Below are positions 12,378 to 23,357 of a stretch of DNA of 64,000 bases, one piece after another. The position numbers and the translations under genes are program-made. The stretch spans positions 17,112,001 through 17,176,000 of the forward strand of contig NC_065872.1 in the NCBI RefSeq assembly GCF_933775445.1, given 5' to 3'. The notes beneath the pieces were generated by a model that was not told the origin of the DNA, searched no databases, and was given only the letters and a program-made list of their open reading frames with translations. This stretch comes from Argentina anserina (lineage: Eukaryota > Streptophyta > Magnoliopsida > Rosales > Rosaceae). The first letter of the stretch is position 1. Each line of letters begins with the position of its first letter.

Positions 12378-13100
12378 TGTTTGGGCCTAAAATAATACTC
12401 CGGTATTATTGATATTTTTTAGGCTCGTTGACCGGTTATTTGGGGAAAATCTATCGAAGAGCAAGATTACATTCCTTATTGGAATAGATTTCGGGACTGA
12501 TGCTGTATAGAATCTGAGTTGAATAAGGAAGGTGAATCCAAATCAACTAAGAGGTTCTCAAGACTTGATCCGCAAGAAATAACAATCTGTGTTCTCTATA
12601 TAAAGGGGTTGAATGTGCAAAATCGAGGACACACAACGTCAAACAAAATATCGCGCAACCGCATAGTCAAGTCTCCTCACGGAGCAAAAGTCTGACTCGC
12701 GTCGGCAACCAAGTCTCACATCGGAGCGGAGCTACCCATATGTACGCCTCGCGCTGCATGTAGTAACAAGTCCGATTAGCTTCGACAACTAGAGTCAAGT
12801 CCATCGAGTCGCTAGCCTAGCTTCTAGCAAATACAAAAGTCTGCACTAGTCAGCAATTCCCTACAGAGTCCCGCTATCAACGACACATTATAAGCTCTGT
12901 TTTTCCCAAGCGGTCTAAAGTAAGATCGGCCATCTACTTGAGGTGGAGTGAAATGTACCTAGCAACTCCGGTTGTGTATAGGTCATTCGAATTTCAGCGA
13001 TTTATCAGCAACTGCGAAACAATCGTTCGAGAAGAAGACAGTATGTGAGCGCAATCATCATCAACAAGCAAGAGTTGTACTAACTCAAAGGTACTGGCAC
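12378..13100 (+). mobile_element. LTR-like sequence, probably a gypsy-type LTR
   Basis: A purine tract GGCTTGGGGGGG is followed by CAATGTTTGGGCCTAAAA, the form of a polypurine tract followed by an LTR beginning TG. A TATATAAA lies about 220 bp further on. A second copy of this sequence is not visible in the window, so it is a single LTR. Around 13105 the phrase TACTGGCACGCC resembles the start of a primer-binding site of Tat-type gypsy elements, so the right border is put near 13100 with low certainty. The PMD pseudogene lies antisense directly on the purine-tract side. Confidence 0.5.
12597..12604 (+). promoter_or_regulatory. TATA box in the LTR-like sequence
   Basis: TATATAAA inside CTCTATATAAAGGGG, about 220 bp from the proposed LTR start, where a U3 promoter is expected. 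Confidence 0.4.
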
Positions 13101-15196
13101 GCCAAGCAACAATAGAGAACGAAGGTTAGAACCATCTATGGTTCAAATTCTGGGCTTGCTGATTGTTCCCTGAGGAAATCTTTTTCCCAGCTCGAACAGA
13201 GAGGGCCGAGAACGCATGAGTTTGGTTTTGAATCGAAAGGAGTAGAGATGGAATTGGGTCTGGTCTCGTTTTAACTTTAAAGGATTGATTGGAGGAGTAG
13301 AGATGGAGTATTGATTCGATCCTGAACATGGGTGAGAGAGAGAATAAACGCTGCATTGTTTTGGTTACTAGAGAGAGAATAAATTGCCGGCGAGTTCAGC
13401 GAGAGGAGAGGGATATGTGGGACCCTCATGAAATTGCATATAATTGTCTGTCTGACACGTATCCATCCGCATTCTTACAAACTTACGCACGTCCTCTTCA
13501 GATCTTTCCTATATATTTACCCATTCACATCAAATTTAAAATTCAACATCGACTACCAAGAAAAATAAATCAACCTGAAGACAAGAACCATCTTTTATTT
13601 TGATGGGATATACTCCTGAAAAATAAAAATCAGAAACGGCAAGTTTTGATAGCAAGCAGAAGTGCGGTTATGTAGCAATAGTTTTGATCAAATTCAAGAA
13701 ATCATTCATGTATGTTGCATGGCTCCAGTTATAATGTCATTTTAAGATCGATCAAATGCACTCGGCCAAGGTTGGTCATCTGGCAAATGAACAAATGTTG
13801 TTTCACGTGTTGACTACTGGAATTAATGCAACATTGCAACTCATCGATCTATATGATTCCACCATGCCATGAATTGTATTATTTAAGTACGATATCTTGC
13901 TTCGTATGTAGTACACTAGTACGTAACTACGTATATAAATCCACGGTAGCCAAGGAAAATAGGTAGCTAGAGTGACAAAATTGTTTCTACAATTTACAAG
14001 GTATTGTGTTTTTTTTATTGTGTTGACGTCAATATGAGCCAGCTGAGGTTTTTGTACGTTTTATAAATATCAAGCAATCAAGTTATACGTAGTACATAAA
14101 ATACCTAATTCGAGTGCAATCCTTACTAGCTAGCTACTACGAAGAACATTCGGCCGGAATGGCCCATCGTCCAATGCCTTTGTCTTCGGTTTGTAAACGC
14201 ATGAACAGCCAAACAGTCATATATCATGGCACCTACCTAAAAGAAGCCCTTAACGTAGCCAGAGCCACTGACGGTAGTGAAGAAGAAAGGCGGCAACGAC
14301 ACAAGGCTCATAAGCATATATATGTATAGGGACTTGACATATGCGTAACTATAGGAAGATATGAAAGGCAGATTGACGGATAAGCTAGGAAAGAATCACC
14401 TGTGCCAGAGATCGGGAAATCTAGCTGCTGGATACCTGAACTTGCCAGATTTGCGGGGAGGATGCATAGCTCATTGCCTCGCGTGATCTCATTAACAAGT
14501 CCTCCAGATCGATGCATGCAGAATCTCCTTCGCTTTCTATAAGGTTAGCAGATAGATCGGTCCAGTTGCTAAATCTGACGTTGTTTCGGACAAGTTCATT
14601 TCCACCTGATTTCCTGAGACACACCGCACACACGCCCTTAGTTTCATCTTCCTCTCCACTATCAAAGAAGGAGCTCGATCTACATGGCTATGTGCGACAT
14701 ACCCGAACGTACGAACGTACGTACGTGCTCATATATTAACAAGAAAAAAATATGAGCTTTTCATTGGCAAATGAAGTAGCTACGAAGAAGCTAGAGCTAG
14801 ACAGCTTCGAAGTGCCTCCAGATTGCTTGGGATAATTCTGCTCCATATTGAAGATAGAAATCTTTGACTCATGGTCACTCTAGGTTTAACTGTTTAAGTA
14901 TGCAGCTTTAAGTTTACAAAAAAAAAAATTACCGACTCGAAAAATTTAAATTGCATTATAGACCATAAATGTTTGTCATATTACAAACTTGTGTCATGAA
15001 TTTCAAATTTTGTCCCTATGCTTTATATTCTACGCAAGTTTAGCCCTCCTCTCTCTACAGACTACAGGTTCCCTCCTCCACTCTTATAATCTAGAAAAAA
15101 GTAGTAGTCTTGACCGCTGCGCTGATCAGAAATGCTGCGTCCCTTTGAAACTTGTTCATCAAATTTCTCATCATATTCAAACCCATCACAAGGGCC
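13101..15196. other. Intergenic, no supported gene
   Basis: Mostly AT-rich sequence with short palindromic words such as GTACGTACGT near 14715. One minus-strand stretch, about 14691 down to 14452, is open for some 80 codons, is not AT-rich, holds the phrase CAVCLRKSGGNELV and ends at a plausible splice donor (CAG then GTATCC). It could be a lone or relic exon but no family is recognised. The minus-strand open frame 13126-13356 has no recognisable content. Confidence 0.3.
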
Positions 15197-17009
15197 ATGA
15201 CTGTTTTCACCCTTAATGATTCTGAGACCGAAATCGAAGCCTCTCGAGGTAAAGTCGATTTCTTCTTTTCTTCTTTGGTTTCTTATCCTCTCCTGTTAAT
15301 TGGGATTATGATCTTAGTTTTCATGGGTTCTTTTGGTCTCGTGTGTTATTATAGCTTGGCAGTTTCTTTGGTTAAGTTTATGCAGAATGTTCCAGAAAAT
15401 TTAAGGAGTTTTTAGTTGCTGTTTGTTGATGGGTTTTTCTGGGTTGATTGAGTTGTTATAGCTGTAGAGTTCCTTTGGTAAATTTATAGCAGAGGCTTTA
15501 GAACATGTTTATATATGTAGCTTCTGTAGCTAGCTTAGACTAGTCTAGGACAGCTTTCCCATTATTTGTAAAATGGTATCTACTTCTGGTTTGGTTTTGT
15601 AAGTAGTAATGGAAATAATTGGTGGGAATAATCAGGTACCAGTATGGAAGATCTTCAATTGAAGGTCCCCAGAGGAAGAGGTTGCTGCCACACCTTAAAG
15701 ACCTACACCAGGTATTATGTTCGTAGTTGTGTCTCTTAATCTCATGTGACTTAAGTCATGCTTGAGCATTGGCACCGGTGTTGTTCACTTTGTTTCTCTG
15801 AATGTTGGTCTCAGGAAAACAAGACACTTATGAAGCTTGTTGCAGACAAAGAGTATCCTTTGATGTCTACATGTTCTTTTTGGGTGAATTGATCACATTA
15901 CTATATTGAATTGGTACGGCAGTTGTTCCGTCTGTTGTTTTGCTTAATTCTGCTCGGTAGTAAGCGCATTGCATCATACATGATAGATTTCGAAGAGCTG
16001 AACAGTTTGAAAATCATTGTCAACAAATTGGAGAAATAAAATCTCAAACTTACCCAAGCAAACAGCTAGATGTTGCAAAAGCTACGGAGTTTGAGAAACC
16101 ATGTGCAGAAAGTACAACAACCAAATATACAACCTGTCCAAGAAACAATCCAAGTGTAGGAAGTACAACAACCAAATTTGCAACCCGCCCAAGAAATATT
16201 CCAGGTAAATGAAATACAGCAGCCATTTTTGGATTATATGCAACCTGCACAAGTAAGAATCCAGGTGCAGGAATTACAACCGCCAAATATGGAAGCTGGC
16301 CAAGTAAGAATCCAAATGCAGGAAGAAGAACCGGATTTAGAAAATAGCCAGATGTTGCTGGTACGTTTCTCATATAACAGTTGTTCAGTGTACAAGATTT
16401 GTTTGTATGATTGAAAGATTCTACTTAATTTTGTAGGAACTCGGATCAAATACAGATATGTTAACTTCTACTGATCGAGCAGTCCGGGAGTGTATAGACA
16501 TGATTGAACAGCTTCAAGGTTTGCCAAATAGTTTGACATAGAATGTTTAATCCTGGTTTGTTTGAGATTTAACAACACTTCTGACATAATTTTCGTCCAG
16601 CTTCGGGCCCTCCTGCTGATGAAGTAATCCAGCAAGTCAAGGCAAGGCTTCAAGGTCTGTCGACTCTCAACTTCAAATCCGACTTGACATTTGAATTATC
16701 TCTACTGTATCAACGAATTTAACATATTTCCCTGCAGCTTTAGGCCCTCTTACTCTTGATGCCGTTCAGCAGATAAGAGCGGGGTTCCGTAAGCTTCAGA
16801 AATTGCAGTGTCCAAGGTGTGAATCTAATAACACTAAATTCAGTGTTTTGAAAGCCAAAAGAATATCTGCGCCAAGATATCACTGCAAAAATTGTAAAGA
16901 TCTTCTCCAACAAGAAATAAGGAAACCTGTTGTGCTTGGAGGCGTGAATAGGAAAGATCTTCTCCAGCAACGTTTTCAACGTGTTCAGCGTAGAAGGATG
17001 AAGACTTGA
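15197..17009 (+). pseudogene. Gene with atypical Dof-like C-terminal zinc finger, partly decayed
   Basis: Plausible coding exons: 15197-15248 (start MTVFTLNDSETEIEASR), 15636-15713, 15815-15852, 15987-16360, 16437-16518, 16601-16654 and 16738-17009. The last three join in one frame through phase-1 introns. The final exon encodes CPRCESNNTKF, then APRYHCKNCK: a C-X2-C-X21-C-X2-C finger with the spacing and the PRY of Dof domains, but with the usual aromatic and WT-GG parts replaced. Exon 4 has four ~51-bp repeats coding for a VQQPN-QPxQE-IQV motif, with a stop TAG at 16157 where sister repeats have CAG or AAT, and needs a frame change before the repeats. The exon 1-2 junction does not keep frame with the obvious donor. 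Either a pseudogene or a wrongly joined model; DNA-binding function is unproven. Confidence 0.45.
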
Positions 17010-17667
17010 AAAATATCTATATTATTAACATTATAAGGTCTCAGCTCGATATAAGTCTTGTTCCCATTAGCCTCATTTATTGAGTATTACCAAAACAAAC
17101 TTACTTAACCATAGTTGTTGCAGTTGTCAGTTTGACAATACTCTGTATGTACTATATGTAAACTTTCCAATATGGAATTTCTATAATTACAATCCTTCAC
17201 TGTCCACGGTTTGTACAATGAAGCCCCAATGACTTTTTTTTTGCTTGTGTGTCATCATCGAGAGCCCTTTTTAAGAAGCTCTGAGGAGAAAGCAGATGGT
17301 TTTTTTTTTATCTTTAAACCTTGCCATTTCTATGACAGGTTAGAGTGGCCTTACATTTGAGGCTGTCTTACACAAGGTTCTGTCGTTCTTGGGTGGATAT
17401 TGTGTTGGCTAATGGCTACGGTGAAGTCAGTCGGTCACTCTGATAAATCAGTGGTTCTCCTAATGGTGAAGTTAGTCAGTCACTACTTATTCATTCTTGC
17501 TGCGGAAGGGTTATGGTCCTAAATTTCTTTCAGTTCAGCGAGGAGAGTCGTACGAGGCCTTTCTATGTTTCCCACAGTTCCTATCATTCACCACTTCTGT
17601 GAACGACAGCTTTCGTTTTGGAGAAATTTCTATTCGTGAATGTCAAGCTCCCAAAGCACATTTTATA
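17010..17667. other. 3' flank and intergenic
   Basis: Sequence after the Dof-like stop codon; AT-rich with no open frame of interest. It may include the 3' untranslated region of that gene. Confidence 0.4.
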
Positions 17668-18563
17668 TAGGTGTAAAAACAGTTTTGGTCCTTCTACTTT
17701 CAAATTTAATCTGTATATCCTTTAACTCTTATTTTTTAACAGTTTTATTCCTTTATTTTCAAATTAAACTTGTATATCCTTTAACTCTTATTTTTTAACA
17801 GTTTTGTCCTTCTTTTTTTAACAGTTTAGTCAATTCCGTTAGTTGACCGTAAAAAAATTCCGTTAAGCCGTTAAAATACCGAGAATACCCCCAATTCAAA
17901 TAAGATTTTTTTTCTTTCTTTTCTCATGCCTTTTTTTATTTCTCTTTTGGTTTTTCTTGGTTTTAAATTTAATTCATCATATGTGCTATCCAATATATAT
18001 AATTGTAATCAACACAAATTATCAAATTAATTGTAAACAAGAAGAGAATTAATGACAATTGCTTAACATCAAGTTGGAAATAAATAATTTGAAACTATTT
18101 TTGCATCAAAGTATGGATATGATAGTAGAAGTCTTTTTTGTCTTAGCATTATAGAAATTAATCAAAATATGTTTGTAGAGCATCATAATATAAAAGAAGT
18201 TTATAACTGGATTTGAGTACTGGTACTCACATGTCATTTTAGGCATTATCCAATTGATTATAAGATGTTTACAATTAATTTGATAATTTGTGTTGATTAC
18301 AATTATATATATTTGATAGCACATATGATGAATGAAATTTAAAAACAAGAAAAATAAAAAGAAAGACCAAAAGAGAAAATAAAAAAGGCATAAGAAAAAA
18401 AGAAAAAAATATGATTTGAATTTGGGGTATTCTAGACATTTTAACGGTTTAACGGAATTTTTTAACGGTCAACTAACGGAATGGACAAAACTGTTAAAAA
18501 TAAAAGTTAAAGGGTATACAGATTAAATTTGAAAGTAGAATGACAAAACTGTTTTTACACCTA
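17668..18563. mobile_element. Long hairpin (foldback/MITE-like) element, ~0.9 kb
   Basis: The left end TAGGTGTAAAAACAGTTTT is mirrored at the right end by AAAACTGTTTTTACACCTA. The inverted similarity continues inward for over 300 bp (17668 to about 18040 against about 18235 to 18563), including CCGTTAGTTGACCGT against ACGGTCAACTAACGG. No ORF is credible. No clear target duplication was found, so the superfamily is open. Confidence 0.8.
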
Positions 18564-18604
18564 AAGTATAAGGTGTCACAAGTATTTAACCATTTTATCT
18601 ATCT

Positions 18605-19215
18605 ATGTCAACTTCAGTTGGCTGACATACTTGGTGTTGAGTGTGTGAAAGAACATGGTTTGTATTTGGGCGTTCTCATTCATATTGGCCACATAATAAG
18701 ACTCTTCTATCTTTGCGTAACTTAAGAAACGCCTTACAAAGACAATGACTAGTTGGAGATCCCAAGTCATTAAGCCCTGGAGGAAAGAAGCTGCTGACTA
18801 GAGTTGCTCAAATTCTATGAAGGTACGATATGAAGTATGAACTATTATGCTTTAACAAGCTCTTTGTGATGATCTTTAACAACTCTACTACCGATGCTTT
18901 TGGGGCAGTACTGATTAGAAAATGAAGATTTACTGAATGCATATTCTGAAGGTGGGGTATATATGTGATGTATACATGGGATTTACTTATTTCTGCTCCG
19001 AACTCATTGGTTGCTATAAATCATCCACCTACTTCATTGATATGGGTGGCAAGACCCTCCTATTTCTGCAAGCCGGGACTTCTATGGCATATTGGCAATG
19101 CCGCAATGGTACCTTGGTTCATATTTGGGACACTGATTGGAATCCAGGCTTCCCTTCTCATGATTTCAATGGTTTCTATGGTTTGTACCAGCTCCATATC
19201 GTATACTGGATACCC
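18605..19215 (+). pseudogene. LINE reverse-transcriptase 3' relic
   Basis: Three blocks in the right order but in different frames resemble the C-terminal part of plant non-LTR retrotransposon polyproteins: LADILGVECVKEHGLYLGV (usually followed by a Leu-Pro and an Ile-Gly-Arg), GGKKLLTRVAQIL, and WQCRNGTLVHIWDTDWNP, which mimics the RVGNG-IWxDxW motif. Stops and frame changes separate them. It lies beside the hairpin element. Confidence 0.5.
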
Positions 19216-19613
19216 TCACGTACGTTCTAAATTGTATTTAGTAATAAGATTCTCTCTTCTTCAAAATAAAATTTCAAGAAACCACTGAAAACCCCTAAGA
19301 TTGACTCCATTTCAATTAGCCGTCTGACATCGAGAAGTTACACTACTGTAACAAATAACAGTTGTTATCTGAAAGACTTGCTGAAAACTGAAACCTATGG
19401 TTCCAAACTTCCATTACATAAATTCAATGTTCTTGAATTACAAGCCCTTTCAGATGCGAAATCAGCTCATTATTATCATACTGTTTGTGGAACGAAGTAG
19501 CCTTCTCTAGCAAGACATGTATAAACTAAGACTATGTTCACACTTGCAGACAGCGAGCATCTAGTTGCGTCATTAAGGTCATGAGTAGAAATCAATAGTA
19601 CAATCTACACCAG
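19216..19613. other. 3' flank of the cathepsin B-like gene
   Basis: No gene content seen. The minus-strand cathepsin B-like gene ends at 19614, so this probably holds its 3' untranslated region. Confidence 0.5.
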
Positions 19614-22587
19614 TCAAACTGAAGCCACATCCTCGAAAGCACCCATGCTTGAAGTCTCCCTTATAAAAAATTTCGAGGAAGGTAAGCCAGCAACCACATC
19701 CTCTTCAATTCCACACTCGTTTGTTCCTCTTTTGATCATGAAGTAACCATCCTGCACAACATTCACAACAGACAACAAAATTATGAGTTACCCTGCATAT
19801 ATTTAAATGAAGAATTAATAGTTATTTCAAAGTGAAACAATTAAATGGAAAAGTACATCTCCCCAGCTTCTGTTCCACTGATTTGCGAGAAGCTGAAACA
19901 CAAGAGTACATGGTTAAGATGTAAACTCAGAAATATTTTTGCTTGCGAAAAATTATTGCATGTCAACATACCCAATAGTCCTCCCCAGCGCGGGATGTGC
20001 CCCACCCAATTAGCTTAACAGCATGACCTCCCAAAACATCACCTTTAATATGCTTGTAAACTCCAGATTTATAGTAAGCAAAATCCTGTAACACCAATTG
20101 CAATATTCTAAATATCAGATCCAGCCAACCCACACTTGCATGAAAAATGTCAATATCATGCACCAGTCACCTAAGTTGATGATAAGTAAGCAGTTATGCT
20201 GCCATTTGTAACTCATTCCACAAGACAGTTGACAGACAAGACTGACACACAAGAAATATGCATAGCCAAAACTGATCATAGATTCAAGTACAGATATATG
20301 AAAGAACTTGCCTCATAAACGGTGAAGGCAACTTCAACCGGTCCATTCTTATAGACTTCTGCCATGATACTGTGTGGATCAGAATGGATCCTATATGCGC
20401 TTACACTGTAACGCTTTGACTGCTTCCACATCTGGTTCCCATCTACACACTGTCTAACGCACTTTGGTGTAGGATATGCGGGCTCACAACCAGGGTGGGA
20501 ACAGCCAGTTTGATCAAAGTATGGGTCACACTGCCAGATTAATAATCATAAGGACATCATGCTGGAACAGAAAAGTAAAAGAGAACATTGAATTTTATAG
20601 AAGCAATTTCAGTGGTAATGAATATGAGAGAAGCAGGACCTTTTTGATTTAATATATAACAGGGTAGATGCTAAAACAAAGTTGAAGGAAAGACATTATT
20701 CTTTTACTGTTTTTTCCTTTTTCATATTTATTCATTTCCACTCAATTTAGATGTAAGATAAAGTCATCCTGATAATATCAGACATTTGAGACTAATCAAA
20801 GAAAATCAAACACATCAGACTCTAGTAATCTCATAACAACTTGTTACCTCTTCAGTGACAACACCGTGGTGGACAAAGTAACGCCACGCATAAATTGGAA
20901 TTCCACCATCACAGCCATTTCCACACATGAAACCACAGCACGCTAAGAGATCATTAACAGACAGAGATGTGTTCTGAAATCAAACAGAGGTTTAAAGTTA
21001 AAACAAAATAAGTGATAAACAAATATATATCTGATGAATAATGAACAAGAGAAACAGTGAAGTTTCTGTCATGATTTTTCAGTTACCTTGCCAAATTGGA
21101 TGCAGAAGCGATCTGAAAGTGCTTCAACAGCAGCAAAAGCCCAACAAGAGCCACAGTGACCCTACATATTCAAAACAACACTTGCCTTTTATTTTTCAAT
21201 ACATATGTGTGACAACTGACAAGATTCAAGGGGCATGCATACAAAAATTATTACCTGATCTTCATTGAGGAAATTGATCCAGCAGTTGACATACAAATGG
21301 CAATGGCATATAATTAGAACCTTATATTTTTAATCGACAGAAACCTTGATTTTAAACATGTAATTGAAAAGAAGTTGCCAACCTAGAATTCTTCCAATGG
21401 TGCTGCACTGAGACCAAGCCTCTCTTGCATCAAAAGTACTCGGCAACTTCAAAGATTTTGGATGACTTACAATGGGAACACCTAGCAACTCCTTTTTAGG
21501 TACTTGTTTGACTCCCAGAAGGTGCATAAACTCACCAACCTGTGCAATGAAAAGGAAATCTTGAGAGTTTGGAAAAATGTAGATACCAATATATGAATCT
21601 GTGAGACTGCAGCGGCCAAAAAACGTACAATTTTCTTTTTAAAGTCACAGATGAGATGTCACCAGTAAAAGACTTACAGAGTAATTAGAGAAGCGAGGAC
21701 TCATAGCAGCTTGCCATCCTGCCTCAGGGTTTTCATTTATCTCCTTAATCATTGACTCCTGCAGGGCAACAGTGACTGTCAAAACGACAATAACAAAGGT
21801 TTTCGCAAATTACAGTAGGAATCTCTTCACAATTTATATTGCCTGAACAAGAAGCTGCCAATATCTGAGCAAGCAAGAGGGAGGCATATACCTGAAGAAC
21901 AGGAGACTGCAGCTTACCCTGGGAAAGCGGTTTTGCCGCAACAAACTGTCCACAGTAAAAACCATAAGGCTGTTAATAATAACTTTTATGACAAGTAAAG
22001 TAGCATAAAGAAAACAAGTCAATGAAGTCATATAAACACCCAATAAACTCACATAACCACCAGCACAATACACTTAATTTCTTGATGGCACCACAAAGAA
22101 AGCCGTATAAACACGAAAATTAAGAGCTTAAATTTCCTCTGATGAGTAATGATTTCAACTCCAATAAAACACAACAACACGTGATTTCATAACTCATCCC
22201 GATACAGATTCAAATTCCAGGTACACGCGACGCGGTATTAAATTAGTAAATAGAGTTTGCAGAACTAAATAAGAGCCTCAGATTCTATAATTAATTTCTG
22301 AGAAAAAAACAAACAAACAGTCATATCAATTTTGCTGGAGGAAACAAAACAGCTTCAATTAGCTTACTACACGATGAAATCATTACTTAACAGTTGAAAA
22401 TAGTTACAGAGATTCATGAGAGTCTCCAACAGTTAATTGCGATATGATTGATTTGAAGGAAGGAGGTTTGGCAAAATAGAAATCAATTGAGCTAGATCGG
22501 AGGACTGGATTCGATTCGAACCTGAGCAGCGGCCCCTAAGAGCAAGAGCAGAGCCAGAAAAGAGAGCTTCGGCGTCATCGTCGTCAT
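19614..22587 (-). CDS. Cathepsin B-like cysteine protease
   Basis: Papain-family (C1A) endopeptidase of the secretory pathway and vacuole. Eleven exons join in frame to 356 residues, the normal length for plant cathepsin B: 22587-22522, 21945-21892, 21758-21678, 21539-21383, 21259-21255, 21161-21087, 20973-20848, 20530-20312, 20085-19972, 19892-19857, 19751-19614. The start [10 protein letters not shown] is followed by a Leu-rich signal peptide ending AAAQ. The prodomain leads to [11 protein letters not shown]. The catalytic Cys is in GHCGSCWAF, His in [11 protein letters not shown] and Asn in NQWNRSWG. The stretch [17 protein letters not shown] is the occluding loop typical of cathepsin B. 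All three catalytic residues and the cysteines are present, so it should be active. Exon 5 is a 5-nt micro-exon and the intron after exon 8 has a GC donor. Confidence 0.93.
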
Positions 22588-23357
22588 CGTTTTTTGCTCC
22601 AGGTTTTTTGGTCTATGAAGTAAGCTCAAGGCTTCCAGGTCTCTATTTATGACTTTAAGAAGAATAAGAAGGCTGTGCTGCTTGTTGGGGATATTTTAAT
22701 TAAAAAGTAAAATTATTATTGGTAGTCGGAAAAACAAGATAACGATAGTGCCAGAAAACGGAGAAGAATTATTGGCGGGATTTAGCTAACAGACATTTTT
22801 CTCTGCAATGCACGCAACAAACGACGTCGTATTCCGAGTGTCCGAAAATCTAGACTCTGGTCGCAGATTGATGCGTGTGCCTGTGGCGGTTGGTCAACTT
22901 TTACTCTCTTAGTAAATTTGTTTCGACGGACGGTAAAACTGTTTTCAACCAGAGCACCATCAGAGCTGCATCATACTAAGGTAGTATAGCTTCCAGTTCC
23001 GATAGCCGGTGATCGGAATGGCGAAGACTTTCGTTCATTGAAGAACATTTGATGAGGGGCATCAGAAAACCTAGTGATGAATGTCATTACCAGTAGAAGA
23101 AAAGGGAAAAGAAAAACAGAGCCTTTCGACGAAGGTGAGAATAATATCATAGTACCATGTCATAATTGATAATATACTCAACAATGCTCAGCAACCACAA
23201 TCCATAGTACGCTTTTAATGGTCACTCAATTAGCCTAATGCCTTTGTAAAAATGTCGAGTCATCATATCATCATCCACCGAAAGTTTTCATAAACTGGCC
23301 TGAAGTTTTTCCTTGTTCCAAGTTGCTAATTCCCTTCGCCCTAAAACGCAAGTTTGA
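22588..23357. other. Promoter and 5' region of the cathepsin B-like gene; 3' flank of SGS3
   Basis: Both neighbours read on the minus strand. A minus-strand AT-rich CATAAATAGAG near 22640-22650 could be the TATA box of the cathepsin gene, giving a short leader. No other gene is seen. Confidence 0.4.
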
